Source: an uncultured Sterolibacterium sp. (GTDB taxonomy: Bacteria > Pseudomonadota > Gammaproteobacteria > Burkholderiales > Rhodocyclaceae). Taken from it: a stretch of 33,834 nucleotides of DNA. The position numbers and the translations under genes are program-made. The notes under the pieces were generated by a model. It saw only the letters and a list, made by a program, of their open reading frames with translations. It ran no database searches and had not been told where the DNA came from. The stretch spans positions 1-33,834 of the forward strand of contig CAIYYX010000159.1 of the NCBI GenBank assembly GCA_903930535.1, read 5' to 3'. Positions 8,010 to 18,204 of the stretch are shown piece after piece. Position 1 is the stretch's first letter. Each line of letters begins with the position of its first letter.

Positions 8010-10389
8010 GGCGCTTTTTCCCCTTGCCGACCTTCTTCACCGCCTTGGCGACGGGTTTCTTGCTGACGCTGAGCGCAGATTTTTTGCTTCCCATCTTCAC
8101 GGGAGCCCCGCTCCCCTTCTTCACGGGAGCCCCGCTCCCCATCTTCACGGGAGCCACGCCCTTCTTGCCCTCGGGGGTCGAGTCGATCAGCCGGAAATCG
8201 ATCTTGTTGGTCTCGAGATCTGCGCGCACCACTTGTACGCGCACCCTGTCGGACAAGCGATAACGCTTGCCGGTCCTCTCCCCCAACATGGTGTGATGCG
8301 ATTCGTCGAAGTGGAAATAATCCGTGCCGAGCTCCGAAACATGTACCAGGCCTTCGACGAAGACTTCGTCCAGTGCGACGAATATGCCGAAGGGCAGGAC
8401 AGAAGAAATGCTGCCGGAGAATTCCTCGCCGACATGATCCTGCATGTAGTAGCACTTCAGCCAGGCCTCGACGTCGCGCGTCGCCTCGTCGGCACGCCGC
8501 TCGGTCTGCGAGCAATGCATGCCGATCTCCTCCCAGGCATTGGCACTGGGTCCGGGAATGTATTTCGTGCGCGCGATCACCGCCTTGATGGCGCGATGGA
8601 CGAGCAGATCGGGATAGCGCCGGATCGGGGAAGTGAAATGGGTATAGGACTCGTAGGCGAGCCCGAAATGACCGACGTTCTCGGGGCTATAGACCGCCTG
8701 CCGCAGCGAGCGCAGCATCACTGTCTGCAAGAGCTGTTTGTCCGGGCGGCCATGCAACTGCTCAAGCAGTCTTGCATAGTCCTTGGCGGTCGGGTCGTCA
8801 CCGCCGCCCAACTGCAGGCCGAAGCCGCCCAGGAAGTCGCGCAGCTTGGTCAGACGCTCCGTCGTCGGGCCCTCATGGACGCGATAGAGCGCGGCATGAT
8901 TATGAGTCTTGAGATACTCCGAGGCGCAGACATTGGCTGCCAGCATGCACTCCTCGATGACGCGGTGGGCATCGTTGCGCTCGTAAGCCTCGATGCTCGC
9001 TATCTTGCCCTGGTCGTCGAAATTCATGCGCGTCTCCAGCGTCTCGAAATCGATCGCGCCGCGCTTGGCCCGCGCCTTGACCAGGACACGGAACAAAGCA
9101 TCGAGGTGTTCCAGATGCGGCAGGAGCGGCGCCAGTTTCGCGCGCGCGGCCTGGTCATTCTCGTAGAGCGCCGCCGCGACTTCCGTGTAGGTGAGACGCG
9201 CGTGCGAAAACATCACCGCCGCATAGAAACGGTAAGCCGAGATCTCGCCGCTCGCCGCTATGGACATGTCGCAGACCATGCACAGGCGCTCGACCCCGGA
9301 GTTCAGCGAACACAGGCCATTGGAGATTTTCTCCGGCAGCATGGGGATGACCCGGCGCGGGAAATACACCGAGTTGCCGCGGAGATAGGCATCCTTGTCG
9401 AGCGCGCCGCCAGGGATCACATAGTGTGAGACATCGGCAATGGCCACCACCAGGCGATAACCCTTGCCCGCCCGCTCGCAAAAAACGGCATCGTCAAAGT
9501 CGCGCGCAGTCTCGCTGTCTATGGTCACGAGAGGCAGGGTGGTGACGTCCTCGCGGCCTTTCCAGTCCCCTTTCTTCACGGTGTCGGGCAGCTTCTTCGC
9601 CTCGGCCAATGCCTCCGGACCGAACTCGAAAGGCAGTTCGTGCTTCCTGAGAGCGATCTCTATCTCCATGCCGGGATCGGCATAATTGCCGAGCACCTCG
9701 ACGATGCGACCTATCGGCTGCGACTGTTTGCTCGGCTGTTCGATGATCTCGGCCACCACCACTTGCCCGGCCACGGGCTTCAATGCCTTGCCCGTCTCGG
9801 GCGGCGCAAGCAGGATGTCCTGGGTGATGCGGCGGTTCTCCGCCACCACGAACCACACCCCATGTTCGCTGAAGACGCGACCGACGACGCGCGTGTTGGC
9901 GCGCTCCAGGACTTCGACGATCTTGCCTTCGGGCCGACCGCGTCGGTCAAGGCCGATGATGCGGCAGATGGCGCGATCACCGTGCAGCACCTTCTCCATC
10001 TCCTTGGGGCCCAAGAACAGGTCGGCCTCGCGTTTAACCGCATCGTCCGGGACGAGGAAGCCGTAGCCGTCGGGATGACCCTCGACGCGGCCGCGTATCA
10101 GGTCCGCCTTGTCGGGGATCAGCCAGGCGCCGGCGCGGTTCTGCAGCAACTGACCTTCGCGCGCCATCGCGCCCAGGCGGCGCTGGAAGGCAACCAGTTC
10201 GGAGTCAACGACATCCAGCAGATCGCAGATGCGATCGGTCTCGAGCGGAACGCCGTGCTCTGTCAGCGTCGCCAGGATATATTCGCGGCTCGGCAGGGGA
10301 TGTTCGTATTTCGCCAGTTCGCGTTCCAGGTGTGGATCGGCGCGGCGCACCTTGCTCTGTTTCGCTGGTTTGCTATGCTTGTTTGACAA
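8002..10389 (-). CDS. rnr: Ribonuclease R
   Basis: 795-residue 3'-to-5' exoribonuclease that degrades structured RNA and matures rRNA and tmRNA. Domains in order are an N-terminal winged helix beginning near 'LPSREYILATL', cold-shock/OB domains, the RNB nuclease domain with the metal-binding Asp cluster 'IDSETARDFDDAVF' (about 288-301), an S1 domain ('GSISSVLPFGIFVALDEVF'), and a basic Lys-rich tail (about 739-795). The tail contains three octapeptide repeats (see 8090-8161). The start is a TTG (10387-10389) preceded on the minus strand by AGGAA at good spacing; there is no ATG or better candidate before the conserved N terminus. The start codon overlaps the -35 element of the divergent tRNA-Leu promoter. 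Confidence 0.95.
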   Translation of the reverse strand: MSNKHSKPAKQSKVRRADPHLERELAKYEHPLPSREYILATLTEHGVPLETDRICDLLDVVDSELVAFQRRLGAMAREGQLLQNRAGAWLIPDKADLIRGRVEGHPDGYGFLVPDDAVKREADLFLGPKEMEKVLHGDRAICRIIGLDRRGRPEGKIVEVLERANTRVVGRVFSEHGVWFVVAENRRITQDILLAPPETGKALKPVAGQVVVAEIIEQPSKQSQPIGRIVEVLGNYADPGMEIEIALRKHELPFEFGPEALAEAKKLPDTVKKGDWKGREDVTTLPLVTIDSETARDFDDAVFCERAGKGYRLVVAIADVSHYVIPGGALDKDAYLRGNSVYFPRRVIPMLPEKISNGLCSLNSGVERLCMVCDMSIAASGEISAYRFYAAVMFSHARLTYTEVAAALYENDQAARAKLAPLLPHLEHLDALFRVLVKARAKRGAIDFETLETRMNFDDQGKIASIEAYERNDAHRVIEECMLAANVCASEYLKTHNHAALYRVHEGPTTERLTKLRDFLGGFGLQLGGGDDPTAKDYARLLEQLHGRPDKQLLQTVMLRSLRQAVYSPENVGHFGLAYESYTHFTSPIRRYPDLLVHRAIKAVIARTKYIPGPSANAWEEIGMHCSQTERRADEATRDVEAWLKCYYMQDHVGEEFSGSISSVLPFGIFVALDEVFVEGLVHVSELGTDYFHFDESHHTMLGERTGKRYRLSDRVRVQVVRADLETNKIDFRLIDSTPEGKKGVAPVKMGSGAPVKKGSGAPVKMGSKKSALSVSKKPVAKAVKKVGKGKKRHG
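8090..8161 (-). repeat. Three 24-bp tandem repeats inside the rnr 3' end
   Basis: Three consecutive 24-base units (8090-8113, 8114-8137, 8138-8161) differ at only a few positions. They encode the octapeptides APVKMGSG, APVKKGSG and APVKMGSK in the basic C-terminal tail of RNase R. The repeat unit is in frame, so changes in copy number would lengthen or shorten the tail without a frameshift. Confidence 0.9.
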
Positions 10390-10410
10390 TTTCGCTAATT
10401 CCTATAAAAT
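10383..10410 (+). promoter_or_regulatory. Sigma-70 promoter of tRNA-Leu with GC-rich discriminator
   Basis: TTGACA (10383-10388, perfect -35), a 16-base spacer, and TAAAAT (10405-10410) as -10. The next bases, TCGCGCC, form a GC-rich discriminator of the kind seen at stringently controlled stable-RNA promoters. Transcription would begin near 10417, about 17 bases before the mature tRNA. Confidence 0.75.
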
Positions 10411-10433
10411 TCGCGCCTCTTTGTTTCGTACCT

Positions 10434-10518
10434 GCCCAGGTGGCGGAATTGGTAGACGCACATGGTTCAGGTCCATGCGCCGCAAGGTGTGGGGGTTCGA
10501 GTCCCTTCCTGGGCACCA
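10434..10518 (+). tRNA. tRNA-Leu (anticodon CAG)
   Basis: 85 bases including encoded CCA. The acceptor stem GCCCAGG pairs with CCTGGGC, followed by ACCA. The D-arm contains GGCGGAATTGGTAGACGC, typical of class II leucine tRNAs. The anticodon stem CATGG/CCATG encloses the loop TTCAGGT, giving anticodon CAG (reads CUG). A long variable arm and a T-arm with GGTTCGAGTCC follow. A strong promoter precedes it and a hairpin follows at 10575. Confidence 0.97.
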
Positions 10519-10540
10519 GAAAAGTTGTCCTTCCGATCTA

Positions 10541-10567
10541 GACAATGAGGACAATGAGGACAAGGAC
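10541..10567 (+). repeat. Short 9-bp tandem repeat
   Basis: GACAATGAG occurs twice in direct succession (10541-10558) and is followed by the degenerate third unit GACAAGGAC. It lies in the spacer between tRNA-Leu and its terminator hairpin. No function is evident. Confidence 0.6.
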
Positions 10568-10574
10568 AAAACTT

Positions 10575-10594
10575 CAGGCCGCTCATGCGGCCTG
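10575..10594 (+). terminator. Probable terminator of the tRNA-Leu transcript
   Basis: CAGGCCGC and GCGGCCTG form an 8-bp GC-rich stem with loop TCAT, followed by TTGTCATTCT. A second small hairpin (CCGCC-TCA-GGCGG) follows at 10609-10621. The tail is only moderately T-rich. Confidence 0.6.
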
Positions 10595-10735
10595 TTGTCA
10601 TTCTATACCCGCCTCAGGCGGCATCCAAAATTCTCTGCCGTTATCTGCAGCAAGCCCAGCTCTCAAGAACAGCGACTATCTGCCGTTACCGGTTTCATGA
10701 AAGCAAGACTGCTCCCTCTGGGGATAAAGAACCCC

Positions 10736-11038
10736 ATGAAAACCGAACTCCCCGCCCTGGTGGCGCTTGAGGCGATCGGTCAGCCCTGGTTTTGCGAAAA
10801 TCACAGAACCGATCTTCAGGCGATAGGCCTGGTCGCGGAAATTCTGGCGGCCGAGGGCAGCCAGATTCATCTTCTCGCCTGCGCGCTTCTTTCCGCATTG
10901 GAGTCTCACGAACTGGCTGGCGACAGCATGCGACCACTGGTCGTAAGTGTCTCGGCCTGGATGCAAAGACAGCCCAATGCCCGGGTTCAGGCGGCGATCG
11001 ACAGCTTGCTGGCAGGAATGCACAAACAGGCAGCTTAG
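10736..11038 (+). CDS. Hypothetical protein, 100 residues
   Basis: I do not recognise this protein. The frame encodes a mildly hydrophobic, probably helical soluble protein (MKTELPALVALEAIGQ onward) with a Leu/Ala-rich middle and a C terminus ending 'LLAGMHKQAA'. There is no signal peptide or convincing membrane segment. An in-frame ATG at 10697 would add 13 residues; neither start has a clear Shine-Dalgarno (GGGGA lies about 12-16 bases before 10736). The frame stays open further upstream through the tRNA gene, which cannot be coding. It sits between tRNA-Leu and a molybdoenzyme gene in the same orientation, 108 bases before the latter. It could be a false gene. Confidence 0.45.
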   Translation: MKTELPALVALEAIGQPWFCENHRTDLQAIGLVAEILAAEGSQIHLLACALLSALESHELAGDSMRPLVVSVSAWMQRQPNARVQAAIDSLLAGMHKQAA

Positions 11039-11146
11039 CTCATGCGAGCAGTCGAGATCAGCGTGCAAGATAGCTGAAGCCCTTTAGGGGGCGGCGAATA
11101 GGCACCGTTTGATTAATGCCAGGACATCGCGTAGCCTGCCGCTACC

Positions 11147-13240
11147 ATGACGATCACGCGTATCGTGCGTGCGGCCTGTCCGCATGACTGCCCGGACACC
11201 TGCGCGATGCTCGTGACGGTGGCTGACGGCCGCGTCGTGAAAATTGCCGGCGATCCAGACCATCCGCCGACAGCCGGCGTCCTGTGCACCAAGGTCGCGC
11301 GCTATGCCGAACGCACCTATCATCCCGAGCGCCTGCATTATCCGCAAAAACGCGTCGGCAAGAAGGGTCAGGGGAAATTCGTTCGCATCGATTGGGATGA
11401 GGCGATCGAGATCATCGGCGAGCGCCTGAGCAAAATCGCGGCGCAGGATCCCGCTCGCATCCTGCCCTACAGCTATGCCGGCACCATGGGCTATGTCCAG
11501 GGCGAGAGCATGGCTATGCGTTTCTTTCACCGGCTCGGGACTTCAAGGCTGGAGCGGACCATCTGCATCTCTGCGGGAACCGCCGGAATGAAACATACCT
11601 ACGGCGGCGGCTTGGGGCTGGACATGGATTACGCCGATGAAGCCAGGCTGATCCTGATCTGGGGCGGGAATCCCATCACGTCCAGCCTGCATTTCTGGAT
11701 GCGCGCCCAGGAGGCCAAGCGGCGCGGTGCGAAACTCGTCGCCATCGATCCCTATCGCTCGCTCACAGCAGAAAAATGTCAGCAGCACATCGCCTTGCGG
11801 CCCGGAACGGACTCTGCACTCGCGCTGGGGCTGATGCATGTCCTGATCCGCGAGGATCTGCTCGACCACGATTACATCGAGCGCCATACCCTGGGCTTCG
11901 GAGAACTCTCAGAGCGCGCGCGCGAATTCACGCCCGAGAGAGTCGCCCGGATCTGCGGCATAGAGGCACAAGAAGTGACCGATCTGGCGCTCGCCTTCGG
12001 CACTGCCGCCGTCAGGGAAAACCAGCCGGTTTCAATCAAGCTCAGCCCCGGCCTGCAGCGCACCCACGGCGGCGGCAATGCCATGCGCGCCATCGCCTGC
12101 CTGCCCAGCCTGGTCGGCGCCTGGCGGCATCGCGGCGGCGGCCTGCTGCAGTCCTCCTCGGGCTTCTTCCCTGTAAATACCAACGCCCTGCAGCGTCCCG
12201 AACTGATGCCGGGCTGGCCGATACTGCCGCGCAGCATCAACATGAGCACCATAGGCGATGCCCTGACGCACAAGGGAGATGCGACTTTTGGCCCGGCTAT
12301 CGAGGCATTGGTGGTCTACAATTCCAACCCGGTCGCGGTCGCTCCGGAGTCTGCCAAGGTGGTTTCAGGTTTCGCCCGCGAGGATTTGTTCACCGTCGTC
12401 GTTGAGCACTTCCAGACCGACACCGCCGACTATGCAGACATCCTGCTGCCTGCCACGACGCAGCTCGAACACGTGGACATCCACAAGTCCTATGGCCACG
12501 CTTATATCGTCGCCAACAATCCGGCAATAGCACCTCTTGGCGAAGCCAAGCCCAACAGCGAGATTTTCCGCCTGCTGGCAAGACGCATGGGTTTCGTCGA
12601 ATCCTGCTTCTCCGACAGCGACGATGAACTGGCGGCACAGGCTTTCGATTTCTCGAGTGAGAGGGCAAAGCATCTCGACTGGGAATCGCTGAAAGAGAAT
12701 GGCTGGGGCAAGCTGAAACTGGCCGAAATGCCCCTTGCCGATGGCGGCTTCACCACACCTTCCGGCCGCTGCGAGTTCTATTCCGAGACCTTGGCCAGGC
12801 AAGGCCATGACCCGCTGCCGGCCTACATTCCGCCCCATGAGTCGGTTGATAGCAATCCCGGGTTGGCAAGCCGCTATCCCCTGGCGATGATTTCGCCGCC
12901 GGCACGGCATTTCCTGAACAGCAGCTTCGTGAATATCGAAAGCCTGCGCGCCCTGGTCGGAGAACCCGCACTGGAGATCCATCCGGTCGATGCGGCTGCC
13001 CGCGACATTCTTGAGGGCCAGTGGGTGCGCGTGTTCAACGATAGGGGCAGCATCACGCTGCCGGCCCGGATCACCGGGAACACGCGGAGAGGCATGGTGG
13101 TGATCCCGTCGATCTGGTGGAAGAAGTTTTCCAAAGACGGCAAGAATGCCAACGAACTCACCGGCCAGGCCATCACCGATCTGGGCAATGGGCCGACGTT
13201 TTACGATTGTCTGGTGGAAGTAGAACTGGAAAACCAATAG
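11147..13240 (+). CDS. Molybdopterin oxidoreductase (DMSO reductase superfamily), cytoplasmic
   Basis: 697-residue bis-MGD enzyme. N-terminal cysteines 11, 15, 19 and 47 (CPHDCPDTC ... LCTK) form the [4Fe-4S] site. Cys140 in 'RTICISAGTAG' aligns by eye with the Mo-ligating Cys or Sec of nitrate reductases and formate dehydrogenases. 'LIWGGNP' (about 170-176) and later 'VYNSNPVAV' and 'DILLPATTQLEH' are cofactor-binding motifs, and the molydop-binding domain occupies about 580-690. There is no Tat signal, so it is probably cytoplasmic. The physiological reaction is not evident. No iron-sulfur, cytochrome, membrane-anchor or chaperone gene is adjacent, so its redox partner must be encoded elsewhere. 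It is transcribed alone and ends facing purA. Confidence 0.88.
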   Translation: MTITRIVRAACPHDCPDTCAMLVTVADGRVVKIAGDPDHPPTAGVLCTKVARYAERTYHPERLHYPQKRVGKKGQGKFVRIDWDEAIEIIGERLSKIAAQDPARILPYSYAGTMGYVQGESMAMRFFHRLGTSRLERTICISAGTAGMKHTYGGGLGLDMDYADEARLILIWGGNPITSSLHFWMRAQEAKRRGAKLVAIDPYRSLTAEKCQQHIALRPGTDSALALGLMHVLIREDLLDHDYIERHTLGFGELSERAREFTPERVARICGIEAQEVTDLALAFGTAAVRENQPVSIKLSPGLQRTHGGGNAMRAIACLPSLVGAWRHRGGGLLQSSSGFFPVNTNALQRPELMPGWPILPRSINMSTIGDALTHKGDATFGPAIEALVVYNSNPVAVAPESAKVVSGFAREDLFTVVVEHFQTDTADYADILLPATTQLEHVDIHKSYGHAYIVANNPAIAPLGEAKPNSEIFRLLARRMGFVESCFSDSDDELAAQAFDFSSERAKHLDWESLKENGWGKLKLAEMPLADGGFTTPSGRCEFYSETLARQGHDPLPAYIPPHESVDSNPGLASRYPLAMISPPARHFLNSSFVNIESLRALVGEPALEIHPVDAAARDILEGQWVRVFNDRGSITLPARITGNTRRGMVVIPSIWWKKFSKDGKNANELTGQAITDLGNGPTFYDCLVEVELENQ

Positions 13241-13248
13241 CTCGCAAG

Positions 13249-13308
13249 GGTCTGTAGGTCGGGCTTTCGATGGAGACACCCGGACGGGTGCAGCCCGACC
13301 TACAGACC
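13249..13308. repeat. Long inverted repeat built on the GTAGG REP core
   Basis: Two 17-base arms (13249-13265 and 13292-13308; arm GGTCTGTAGGTCGGGCT) are perfect inverse complements around a 26-base centre. The centre contains a smaller hairpin, CACCCG-GA-CGGGTG (13277-13290). The core GTAGGTCGGGCT is shared with the palindrome at 541-563. It starts 8 bases after the molybdoenzyme stop and probably also terminates transcription. Confidence 0.75.
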
Positions 13309-13315
13309 CCGCAAA

Positions 13316-15837
<2,522 letters not shown>

Positions 15838-15841
<4 letters not shown>

Positions 15842-16023
15842 TTGAAAATCATCAGCAGGATCAGTCCGGCCAGCATCGAGGAGAGGCCGAGAAAACGCAA
15901 CTGGCCATCGCCCAATTCGGTCATGCGGCGGAAGCCCTCGCGCCATATTTTCGGCACGAGGAAAGGCAAAAGGCCTTCGAGTATAAGCATCAGCGCGAAC
16001 GCCAGGAGCAGCGAGGACAACAT
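15838..16023 (-). CDS. yjeT: DUF2065 (YjeT-like) small membrane protein
   Basis: 61-residue protein with two hydrophobic helices separated by a charged loop: '[20 protein letters not shown]', then '[15 protein letters not shown]', then '[16 protein letters not shown]'. This is the DUF2065/YjeT pattern found downstream of hflC in many proteobacteria. Function unknown; location suggests a link to the HflKC membrane complex. The ATG at 16021-16023 overlaps the hflC stop as TGATG; a GTG one codon earlier is also possible. Its stop overlaps the hisZ start as ATGA. Confidence 0.88.
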
Positions 16024-16901
16024 CACTTTCCGCTCTTGCCGCTGCCCTTAAGGTACTTGAAGAACTCGGAACTGGGATCGACCACCATCACGTCGCTCTT
16101 GTTCTTGAAAGTCTGCCGATAGGCTTCCATGCTGCGATAGAAGCTGTAGAACTCTGGGTTATGACCGAAAGCCTGGGCATAGATTGAAGTCGCCTTGGCA
16201 TCGCCCTCGCCCTTGGTTCGCTGCGCATCGCGGTAGGCCTCGGCGATGATGACCTCGCGCTGCCTGTCGGCATTCGCCTTGATTTTCTCTGCCTCGGCGG
16301 CACCATTCGAACGCAACTCGTTGGCGACGCGCTTTCTTTCGGTTTCCATGCGGCGGAAGACCGAGTCACTCACCTCCTGCGGATAATCGACGCGCTTCAA
16401 GCGCACATCAACGATCTGCACGCCGATGGCGCGGGCATCGGCGTCGGCCTTGGTGCGCACCGAATCCATGATTTTCTCGCGCGCGCCCGAAACGACTTCA
16501 TGCACGGTACGCTTGCCGAACTCCTCGCGCAGGCCGGCATTGACCGTCTGCGACAGGCGGATGTGGGCGCGCGTCTCGTCGCCCTGCACCGAGATGTAGT
16601 ACTGCTTTACATCGATGATGCGCCATTTGACAAAGGCATCCACCAGCATCGGCTTCTTCTCCGAGGTGATGAAACGCTCGGGGTCGGGCGCATCGTAGGT
16701 GAGGATGCGCTTGTCGAAAAAGCGCACGTTCTGGATCAACGGCCACTTGTAGGAAAGACCCGGCTCGGAAATGACTTCCTTGATCTCGCCGAGCTGGAAT
16801 ATGATCGCGAATTGACGCTGATCTACGGTGAAAATAGACGTCGCCAGAAGCACCAGAACCATCAGCAGGGCGGCGGCGGCAAAGGGCAGGTTGCGGCGCA
16901 T
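16023..16901 (-). CDS. hflC: FtsH protease modulator HflC
   Basis: 292-residue SPFH/prohibitin-family protein anchored by one N-terminal membrane helix (about residues 7-25), with the bulk in the periplasm. With HflK it forms the large ring that encloses FtsH and regulates degradation of membrane proteins. '[15 protein letters not shown]' opens the SPFH domain. The coiled-coil stretch rich in Glu/Arg/Ala ('[20 protein letters not shown]') and the '[16 protein letters not shown]' motif are typical of HflC. It overlaps hflK by one base (TGATG) and yjeT likewise. Confidence 0.95.
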   Translation of the reverse strand: MRRNLPFAAAALLMVLVLLATSIFTVDQRQFAIIFQLGEIKEVISEPGLSYKWPLIQNVRFFDKRILTYDAPDPERFITSEKKPMLVDAFVKWRIIDVKQYYISVQGDETRAHIRLSQTVNAGLREEFGKRTVHEVVSGAREKIMDSVRTKADADARAIGVQIVDVRLKRVDYPQEVSDSVFRRMETERKRVANELRSNGAAEAEKIKANADRQREVIIAEAYRDAQRTKGEGDAKATSIYAQAFGHNPEFYSFYRSMEAYRQTFKNKSDVMVVDPSSEFFKYLKGSGKSGK

Positions 16902-18142
16902 CAGCGTTCTCCCCTCTCGCGGGAGCGCAACGCTTCGCGTGAGCGCAGCGCCGGGCTATCCTGCTTTTCAAGTTGCGGCGGAACCTCGCTGGGAATCGCC
17001 TGCATCGGACGGCTCACAGCGACCTCGGGGGAGGCAGCGGCAGCGGGCGCGGTGGCGCCGGCCGCCTGCATCAGCTTGTCCAAGGGCAGGTAGAGCAGGT
17101 TGTTGCCGCCCTTGGCGTCTATCATGATTTTGCTGGTGCTGGAGAGAACCTGCTGCACGGTATCGAGGTACATGCGGTTCCTCGTGACCGCGGGCGCTTT
17201 GTCGTACTCGACCAGCACCTGCTTGAAGCGCGAGGACTCGCCCTCGGCATTGGCGATGACGCGACCCTTGTAGCCGTTGGCCTCCTCGAACAGACGCGAG
17301 GCAGCGCCACGCGCCCTGGGGATCACATCGTTGGCATAAGCCTGGCCTTCGTTCACCTGGCGATCCCTGTCCTGTCCTGCCTTCACCGCATCATCGAAGG
17401 CAGCCTGCACCTGCTCCGGCGGCTGCACGTTCTGCAGCGTCAGCTTGGAAATCAAAATGCCGGTCTTGTAGCGGTCGAGCACTTCCTGCATCACCTTGCT
17501 GGCCTGCGATGCCACCTGCTCGCGCCCTTCGTAGAGCGCATAGTCCATCTTGCTCTTGCCCACCACTTCGCGCATGGCCGTCTCGGCCGCCTGCAAAACG
17601 GAGTCGTCGGGACTGCGGTTGCTGAAGAGGTATTCCTGCGGATCCTTGACGTACCACTGCACGGCGAACTGGATGCTGACGATGTTCTCGTCATCGGTGA
17701 GCATCAGGGCTTCTTTCAAAACCCTGTTCTTGTCAGAGCCGCGATAACCGATCTCGACCACGCGCACATCGTTCAAGCGAACGATCTCGTTGGTCTGAAA
17801 AGGGTAGGGCATGCGCCAGTGCAGTCCCGGCTCGGTGGTCTGGGAATAGCGACCGAAGGTGAGCACGACGCCGCGCTGGCTGGCCTCGACGATGTAGAAA
17901 CCGCTTGCCAGCCACACCACCAGGATCAGCATGACCAACAGGCCAATGCCACCGCCGAACTGGCGCATATTGACAGGAGGCCTGGCTTCACCGCCGCCAG
18001 AACCGCCGCCGCTTTTCCTGCCGAACAGGCCGGAGAGGCGCCGGTTCACGTCGCGCCACAACTCTTCGAGGTCTGGCGGGCCACCGCCCTTGTTGCCACC
18101 GGGATCGGGTTTATTGCCCCAGCCGTGGTCATTTAGCGACAT
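16901..18142 (-). CDS. hflK: FtsH protease activity modulator HflK
   Basis: 413-residue partner of HflC. A Gly/Pro-rich cytoplasmic N terminus ('MSLNDHGWGNKPDPGG') is followed by one membrane helix (about 64-86, 'IGLLVMLILVVWLASGFYI'), the SPFH domain ('ASQRGVVLTFGRY') and a coiled-coil region ending 'DTVQQVLSSTSKIMIDAKGG'. The C-terminal tail is Ala/Pro-rich and finishes with a duplicated Arg-rich motif (ALRSRE twice). The ATG at 18142 is chosen over an in-frame start at 18181 because family members start with this Gly-rich segment. A 62-base gap separates it from hflX. Confidence 0.95.
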   Translation of the reverse strand: MSLNDHGWGNKPDPGGNKGGGPPDLEELWRDVNRRLSGLFGRKSGGGSGGGEARPPVNMRQFGGGIGLLVMLILVVWLASGFYIVEASQRGVVLTFGRYSQTTEPGLHWRMPYPFQTNEIVRLNDVRVVEIGYRGSDKNRVLKEALMLTDDENIVSIQFAVQWYVKDPQEYLFSNRSPDDSVLQAAETAMREVVGKSKMDYALYEGREQVASQASKVMQEVLDRYKTGILISKLTLQNVQPPEQVQAAFDDAVKAGQDRDRQVNEGQAYANDVIPRARGAASRLFEEANGYKGRVIANAEGESSRFKQVLVEYDKAPAVTRNRMYLDTVQQVLSSTSKIMIDAKGGNNLLYLPLDKLMQAAGATAPAAAASPEVAVSRPMQAIPSEVPPQLEKQDSPALRSREALRSRERGER

Positions 18143-18204
18143 CAGAATACCTGCGATCACTGGTCTGCTTTCAGGAGTCAATCATTACGCCAGTTAAGGC
18201 GACA

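Noticed and set aside
7990..9429. 479-codon plus-strand frame opposite rnr
   Set aside because: It is antisense to the RNase R gene, has Arg/Ala/Leu-skewed composition typical of shadow frames in GC-rich DNA, and resembles no protein family.
10229..10735. Extension of the hypothetical gene through tRNA-Leu
   Set aside because: A frame running through a complete tRNA gene and its terminator hairpin cannot be a real coding region.
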